NCBI RefSeq assembly: GCF_000321225.1
Contig: NW_004450566.1
Location: forward strand, 2,590,703 to 2,654,702
DNA length: 64,000 nt
Direction of reading: 5' to 3'
Origin: Odobenus rosmarus divergens
Lineage: Eukaryota > Chordata > Mammalia > Carnivora > Odobenidae
Positions 57,310 to 64,000 of this stretch are shown here, one piece after another. How positions within the stretch are numbered: position 1 is the stretch's first letter; the number at the start of each line of letters is the position of its first letter. The position numbers and the translations under genes are program-made. The notes beneath the pieces were generated by a model. The model was given only the letters and a program-made list of their open reading frames with translations, searched no databases and was not told where the DNA came from.

Positions 57310-57900
57310 TCTCCCTATTAATTGTTTCAGCCCACTGCTGTAAATGCTCTTTCCAGAATAAAAATCTGGGCATGGTCTAACTTTCTTTTACAAGTCTTCA
57401 GTGTTTCTATAACAAAGTGCAAACACCTATGAGGGCTTTCAGGAATTCGTCTTTGCCAGCCTATTTCCAGCCAGTTTCCCACTTAAATCCTTAGTTCTAG
57501 CAATGGCAAACTACTTAGAATTCTGAGAGCCAGTTTCTCTTTCCACTTCCTGCTTTTGCTTAAGTACTTCTCTTTTTTTCCCCTACTATGTAATTCCTAC
57601 TTGAGCCTCATCTCAGAGGCATTTCTCCAAAACTCTCTCCTAACTCCATTATTCTCAATCCAACCTTAAATTAGGTATCCTTCCTCAGCACTTCCAAAAC
57701 ATTATTACATACCACTATCTTGGCTGTGAGTACACTATGTAATGAACACTGTAGTATTGTTTTCCTTGTTTTTGGTATCCTACCCTTTCATATTCTACTA
57801 TATGTTTCTAGAGTGTTGGGATTTTTACTTGTTGTCCTTTGTATATTGAACACCAAATGAAGAGCATCTGTGATGGGTGGATGGATGTACATATAAACAA
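57310..57900 (+). repeat. L2 relic
   Basis: Patterns CAAAGTGCAAACACCTATGAG, GTCTTTGCCAGCCTATTTCC, CTTCCTGCTTTTGCTTAAG and AACTCTCTCCTAACTCC follow the LINE-2 3' region. Confidence 0.6.
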
Positions 57901-58649
57901 ACAAATCAAAGATATATATGGCTTCAAATTCTTGTATAAAATTCACAAATATAATCTGCCTACAAGAAATACTGCTGAGCTCCAACTAACATTTTATTTA
58001 TTTAGGTAACAACCAATACCAATGATCTTCTATACAACATAAAGTCACTTAAGAGATTACTTAAGAGTTACCCTTATTAATTAAATTAAATCCCACTAGC
58101 ACATTAACAATAAAGAAACACTGTATTTTTTTCCTTACCTTTCTCAATTTACAAAACAAAACCCACCATAAGTTTACGGGTACTTTGATAAAATTGTTTT
58201 CTGAGGGTAAATTAAATAGGAATAGAACATTTAAAAAAAAAATAGCAATTCAAATTAAAGTCTCTTTTCAGGCTTGTTTTTATATTCAACTTCAAATATA
58301 AACAAAAGAGCAATATAATGAATTACCATATATCTAAAAACCTGCCTTACAATTATCAACTCTTACCAATCTTGTTTCAAATAATCCAGCTTTCCAAACA
58401 CAATCTCAGGCATTTTAAAATTTTATCCATAAATAGTTAAGTATTACAAATAAAAAGAAACCAATACTATTTTTAAATACCACAATACCAGTATCATATC
58501 TTTAAAATACCACTTACTCCTGAATTTTAATATGAAATCATTTTAATATGAAATTAAACATTAAGTCACATGATTTCGTTTCCTGGACTGACTGAATAGG
58601 AATCCAAATAAGGTTCACATACTGCCCTTGAATTATATTTTTTTTGTCT

Positions 58650-58950
58650 CTTTCATTTTTTTAATTTAAATTCCAGTTACTTAACATACAACGCGATATT
58701 AGTTTCAGGTGTACAATATAGTGATTCAACACTTCCAAACATCACAAGGTACTCATCACAACAAGTACACTCCTTAATCCCCATCACCTATTTAACCGAT
58801 CCCCACACCCAACCCACTTCTGGTAACCATCAGTTTGTTCTCTATGTTAAAAGTCTGTTTCTTGGTTTGCCTTTTATCCTTTGCTCATTTATTTTCTTAA
58901 ATTCCACATATGAGTGAAATCATATGGTATTTGTTTTTCTCTAAGTCTCC
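58650..58950 (-). mobile_element. Carnivore L1 3' end, reverse
   Basis: ATATTAGTTTCAGGTGTACAA is the reverse of the L1 3' tail. It continues through CCATCAGTTTGTTCTCTATG to CATATGAGTGAAATCATATGG. Confidence 0.8.
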
Positions 58951-58959
58951 ATTAATTTG

Positions 58960-59800
58960 ACAGTTCCCTTTTCCTCTTTGTTTTCTCTTGCAATTTATTT
59001 TGTGGAAGAAATTAGGTAGTTTTTTCTGCTTTTTCAGATTTCACTTACTGTAACCCTGTGGTATTAACATATTTTTCTAGCCCTTACAGTTCTTGTAAAT
59101 TCTTAGATCAAGAGACTCAGATTAAAATTCAGCTTTTCTTAGGGTGAGTATTTTTTCAGTTGTTGTGGACTTCTATCAGAAGAAACTTAAGTTTGGTTGT
59201 CTCTTTTTGAGTGAGGTTAAGGTTAAGCTATGGCATTTTCAGCCTTATCTGTTCACTGCAGTTCCCTACAAGCTCTCTATCTAATGTTTTTAGCAGCCAT
59301 TGATCATGATGGCTTTATCACCTATTTATTTAGAGGCAGTAAAATGGTGCTGTATCTTGCTTTATTTACCCATTATATAACTTCTTCATTAATAGGTGGA
59401 ATACTTTTATAATGAGAAACTTTCATATTTGTTAACCTTAAGGTACAGTTCATACATGAAAGCCATTTTCATTTCTTTGCCTTGTCAGTTTTGAAAGTTA
59501 AATGCATCCTTTCAAAGTCAGCCAATAATTTTTATGTCTCATGAACTCATGGATTTGAATTATTTGATGAATTTTAATCCACTGTATCATTGTTGATGTT
59601 CAAATTGTCCCATCTTTAGCCAACAGGAAACCCTTCTGAGTCCTTCTGACAAGAACTCAAGTAGTCTTTGATAGCTTCCTTACTTTCTGGTCTGATGAGA
59701 AGAACCAGGCTCATCTTGTATATTTCCTGTTTCAGAATGTAACTCAGGCATTTCATCAAAAAGCCCTACTTCTGTTTAGATTAGAAAAATTACAATCTGA
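58960..59800 (+). mobile_element. Ancient L1M-type tract
   Basis: TTTTAATCCACTGTATCATTG, CAAATTGTCCCATCTTTAGCC and GTAGTCTTTGATAGCTTCC match a familiar L1M tract. Orientation uncertain. Confidence 0.5.
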
Positions 59801-59855
59801 GTACTAAGTGAGCCTCTAAGTACAGGATTGGTCGCTGTTTTTAATTTTGTTTTTA

Positions 59856-60046
59856 GGGGCACCTGGGTGGCCCAGTCGGTTAAGTGTCTGCCTTGAGCTC
59901 AGGTCATAATCTCAGGGTCCTAGGATAGAGTCCCGCATTGGACTCCTTGTTCAGTGGGGAACCTGCTTCTCCCTCTGCCTCCCACTCCCCCTCCTGTGCA
60001 CACGTGCTCTCTCTCTGACAAATAAATATCTTTAAAAAAAAAAAGA
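59856..60046 (+). mobile_element. CAN SINE, full-length
   Basis: GGGGCACCTGGGTGGCCCAGT head, body, AAATAAATATCTTT and A tail. Target-site duplication TTGTTTTTA at 59847-59855 and 60047-60055. Confidence 0.95.
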
Positions 60047-60667
60047 TTGTTTTTAATGGAATGACCTAGGATACTTTGAGATAATACATTAAGAATTTAT
60101 ACTAGCATTTCCAATTTAAATTTGCAGGGTTTTTATTTCTATTTTATAATATCACTTGGGTTGAGTTTTGACATTACAAATGACATTAACAAAATTACTG
60201 CCTATCTTAGATTATATGTAATAGTTCCAAAATAATACCTGTATTATTAACAATATGATTACTAAATGTCAAGATTTCTTTATATTTTTTTGTCCTTCAG
60301 GAATACTACTAGAAGCAAATTATTGTTTTAAAGTCAATTGAAATAATTTATTTCTATATAGCCACCAATTTGGTTTCCTCACAGTCATTTGCTTTTTTTT
60401 TCATTTTAGAGACTGCTTTTTATTCATCTCGATTTAACCTTGCTTTATTATTTACTTGGGTCCAACCTGAGTTTACAGAAGTTAGTCAAAATCCACTATG
60501 CATCCTTGTCTCCTCTACATTATGTCCTCTCCCCTATACTTCTTTTTTAAAGTTTTAAACTTATTTTCCCTTTTTTCAATATAAGCAAATTATGAGTAAG
60601 AATACACATTTGTTATCTCCTCTTCCATAATCATTAACATATTTACACTATTCCATATTTTTTATAT

Positions 60668-60702
60668 TGATCTTCTATACAACATAAAGTCACTTAAGAG
60701 AT
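60668..60702. repeat. 35-bp copy of 58023-58057, ending at the gap
   Basis: Exact match to 58023-58057, stopping at the first N. It is most likely an assembly or gap-filling artefact. Confidence 0.95.
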
Positions 60703-60752
60703 NNNNNNNNNNNNNNNNNNNNNNNNNNNNNNNNNNNNNNNNNNNNNNNNNN
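60703..60752. other. Assembly gap, 50 N
   Basis: Exactly 50 unknown bases, so probably a placeholder length. Followed by a short (TA)n tract. Confidence 1.
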
Positions 60753-60754
60753 TA

Positions 60755-61000
60755 TATATATATATAGTATTCTGGAGATCATTCCCACAGCAGTGGATAT
60801 GTTCCCCCTTCCTTTATGCAACAGCACATACTCCATTTTGTAGATACATCACAGTTTCAACTTGTCCCTCAATGATGAACATGCTTTGCTTCCATTCCTG
60901 TGATACTACAGTGATACATAATGATGGCCCTTTGCATATATCTTTTTGTATTTATGGCAGCATATCTTCTGAATTGCTATTTATCAACCAACGTAAAAAT
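60755..61000 (+). mobile_element. Old L1ME-like 3' relic
   Basis: CACATACTCCATTTTGTAGATAC, TTGCTTCCATTCCTGTGATAC and TTTTTGTATTTATGGCAGC resemble an L1ME tail. Confidence 0.4.
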
Positions 61001-61111
61001 ACCTGCTTTGAAGTGTTAAATTTATAATCACATAACGCCCAGATCCTGATAGCTTTGTACTATTCCACACTTATATGAACTGAGAGTCCTTTCAGAAATA
61101 GCAGATTCTAG

Positions 61112-61273
61112 GGGTACCTGGGTAGTTCAGTCAGTTAGGCGTCTACCTTCAGCTCAGGGAATGATCCCAGAGTCCTGGGGTGGAGCTCCACATCAAGCTC
61201 CCTGCTTAGCAGGGAGCCTGCTTCTCCCCCTCTCTCAAATAAATAAATAAAATCTCAAAAAAAAAAAAAAAAA
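61112..61273 (+). mobile_element. CAN SINE
   Basis: GGTACCTGGGTAGTTCAGTC head, short body, AATAAATAAATAAAATCTC and a long A tail. Near-perfect target-site duplication GAAATRGCAGATTCTAG (about 61095-61111 and 61275-61291). Confidence 0.94.
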
Positions 61274-61289
61274 AGAAATGGCAGATTCT

Positions 61290-62470
61290 AGGAACAGGGA
61301 AATAAAAGATGAACCTAAACTATCTTGCTATGCCAAAAAGCAAAATACTTGGAAAGGAAGGCAGGAAAAGTAAAAATGGGGGCATGTCAAAAGAACAGGA
61401 GTAAAAACCAAAACAGGACATAGGAGCCAACCTGAGGAAGCTTTCATTGGCCACATCTGACCTGAGCATCAAAACAGACCATAAGAAGGTTATTCCCCAG
61501 TAAATAAAACAGGAATCCTTGAGTCCATGCTGATGATAAGTAGGTAGGTAGGTAGACAGGCAGAAAGACAGGGGAGGGCTCTGATAGGGCTCTGAATGCC
61601 AACTGATTAATGTGACCAGGAGAGTTGTGTTAGAAAATTACCATTTTGCAATCATCATAGAAAATACTGGTTTGGGTAAGAATCATCAAGACATGCTAAA
61701 TCTAAGGAGAGAGTGTGATGAGTAGAAATTTGCACAGTCTCAAGGTAGCTTCTCAGAAATTGCTTTTTAGTGTAACATAAATTTGAAACTAGTTGAAAAA
61801 CCAGATACCACCTTGTCCTGATGATCACATCATCATCAATAGGGACAGGAAGACAACATGAGCCTCCAGATATACCTTTGAGAAAGATGTAGCACCACTT
61901 ACACAGTACTCCAGCCAGAGGTGCATATGGTAGGCAATGCATAACTTACATCTAATCATAAGTGAACATAAGACAAACCCCAACTGAGAAACATATTCTG
62001 TAAAATAACTAGGCTATCATCTTCAAAATGCTAATGTCATAAAAACAAAGAGGAAGTGTTCCAGATTAAAGAAGATTAAAGAGACATGACAGCCAAATGC
62101 AGTATGTGATTTCAGACTGGACCCTGTACTGAAAAATGATTAGGATGATTGACTCAACTGGAATAATAACTAAAGATTAAAGTATTGTATCAATGTAAAT
62201 TTTCCTGAATTTAATAACTATACATGGCTTCTGTAAAGGAGTACCTTTGTTCTTAGAAAATATATACTGAAGTATCAATGCCTAAAGGGACATGATTTTT
62301 GTAACATGCTCTTAAAAAACTCAGAAAAAATAAATATGTATTACAAATGTATCATGCATATAGATAATATACGTATAAAGGCAAAAAGTTAAAAATTAGT
62401 GAATCTGGGCAAAAGATATACAAAGAATTTCTTGGTACTTTTTGCAACTTTTCTGTACTCTTCACTAGTA
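61290..62470 (+). mobile_element. L1M-type 3' tract
   Basis: AGTGTTCCAGATTAAAGAAG, TTCAGACTGGACCCTGTACTG, TTTAATAACTATACATGGC and AGGGACATGATTTTTGTAAC match an old L1 3' UTR. The first half is less certain. Confidence 0.5.
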
Positions 62471-64000
62471 CTCCTCTATTCATCCTTCACATCTCCAGTT
62501 GAGTTTTTCTAGATCTCCATAGGTTACATAAGATACCTAGCAGGGTGCCTGGCACTTATTAGTACATGTTTAACATAAGGTAGTTGTATTATAGGAGTGT
62601 TATTACTTAAATCTATCTCTACCCTCTAGAACTCTGACTCTAAAAACATGTGAATTAATAAACAGTTAAAACTACCACCTCTCTGCTTTTTATTAAAAAA
62701 TATCATAAGCCTACATCTTTCACAATTTTCTTGTTCTTTCCTCCTGGTTTCTTTACCTCTACTCTTCTTTTGGTTTTTTTCTTTCTCTAAGTCACCTAAT
62801 TTAAAATTGTTATGGGGAAAATAATTTTGAAGAATCAGAATATCTAGAACACTAAATACTAGGTCCATTCCCTACATGGTCACAATTATCTATATCCAAG
62901 TAGCACTGGTTCCTTACAATGATGCATATAATCACCATATCTCTGTATGATCTTCACTAGTCACCTCCCCCAAACAAGTATCTTATATCCAGACAGCTTC
63001 ATTCATTTATGTTATCTGCTTGGTTCTTATGGCCCTTTCTCTCATTTTACTCCAGACAGAATTTAATAGCTCTTCATAGATTTCAAAATATCTTCATAAC
63101 TATATTCTAATTTATCTTTACAACAACAAAAAGTGTCCTTGAAGGCACACATAGGAAGTTTTTCTAGATTCGTTCCATAGGAGACAAGCCTTCTGGGGTC
63201 CCAACTTTAAGGAGACCTAATTCCCTAGTCAAATACTTAATTTCAATTCCAACCTCAGCCTCCTGTTCAGAGACGCTGTATCCCTCCAAACATCCCCTGT
63301 ACTGCCATGTTTGCTTGGAGCTTACTTACTGCTGACTTCAAGGTCCCTTTTGTTTCTGGCACATGAAGGTTTTCTCTGAAGTTTAGCAGTACACTTACTT
63401 TTTGCCCATTTTCCCAATTTTTTTTAAGGATTTTCATGTGTTTGTGGGTAGGAAGCACGTTAGGAGAGTCTATGTTAGCTCAGCCACACATATGACAGAA
63501 TAGCAACACCTCCTTGTTCTGCACTCAATTCTCCACTCAAATCAATCCTTTAGACTAAAGAAAACACCAAGACCTATAATGGGTAGATGAGAACATATTC
63601 TCAAGTGAATAAACAAAGATTCTTCTATATTACAAGAAAAAAAATGTTCAAGTATTTTTTGCTTTTTTTATCACAGAAATTGGAAACTATGTCTGTAACA
63701 GCACATAAGGGAAGAATGAATAAAACAGTGAATGATCTTCTAAGAAAATGGTAACAATGAGCAGCTGCTTTCCTTACCATCATATCAGCAAAAGAAGAAA
63801 CTGGCCCTGATAAAGGGATGGAATAGACTGAAAAAGCCAAGAAAGTGTTATTGGAATGGGGGGGGGGGAATAAAGAAAGTGTTATTGGAGTGGGTGTGGA
63901 AGTACCAAGGAGCAATAAAAAGAACCTCTCAAAACAATAGCAGTAAAGAAAAAAAGACTGGGTCTTCAAACATTATATATAAATTAGACTGCCTGTATCA

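Larger units (their letters stand above)
54642..64000 (-). other. CHD1: Part of the large 5' intron of CHD1
   Basis: No exon matching the expected short CHD1 N-terminus is found here on the minus strand, and no CpG island. Repeats and the gap are listed separately. 62480-64000 shows nothing recognised apart from a short duplicated segment near 63839 and 63874 around a G-run. This is assigned as intron because the first visible exon begins inside a codon. Confidence 0.7.

Noticed and set aside
63625..63969. 114-codon minus-strand frame with hydrophobic stretches
   Set aside because: No recognisable domain, poor start context, in intronic AT-rich DNA with poly-T runs; the hydrophobicity follows from T-rich codons.

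Overview
This is a window of mammalian nuclear DNA, and the repeats point to an arctoid caniform carnivore (bear, mustelid or pinniped type). About eighteen copies of the carnivore tRNA-derived SINE (CAN/SINEC type) are present. They lack the extra body segment I associate with felid copies and the diverged head of dog SINEC_Cf. The species is an inference; the carnivore assignment is strong.

The window holds one gene, on the minus strand: CHD1, the chromodomain helicase DNA-binding protein 1. I placed 35 coding exons from 54641 down to the stop codon at 10618-10620, all with GT-AG introns and consistent phases. Together they encode 1781 complete residues. In order these are a Ser/Asp/Glu-rich N-terminus with a pure Gln10 tract, tandem chromodomains, a two-lobed Snf2 ATPase, an acidic linker, the SANT-SLIDE DNA-binding region, a Lys/Glu-rich cassette, the CHD1 helical C-terminal (CHCT) domain, and a His/Ser/Arg/Asp-rich tail. 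The start codon (about 18 residues, judged from the human protein) and the promoter are not visible. They lie beyond 64000 or in the 50-N gap at 60703-60752.

Layout: 1-6800 is downstream intergenic DNA made of nested L1 and SINE copies with an L2-like stretch. 6800-10170 is AT-rich and almost repeat-free and may include extended 3' UTR. 10170-10617 is the probable proximal 3' UTR. 10618-54641 holds the exons, with introns carrying SINEs, L1 fragments, MIR, L2, Tigger and hAT relics. 54642-64000 is part of a large 5' intron with the assembly gap.

No new multi-gene system is present. The observations most worth a second look are an in-frame 88-codon Lys/Glu-rich exon that the roughly 1710-residue reference protein appears to lack, a SINE whose target-site duplication copied a CHD1 splice donor, a 35-bp repeat showing a probable assembly fault at the gap, and a perfect 56-bp tandem duplication carrying two donor-like sites.
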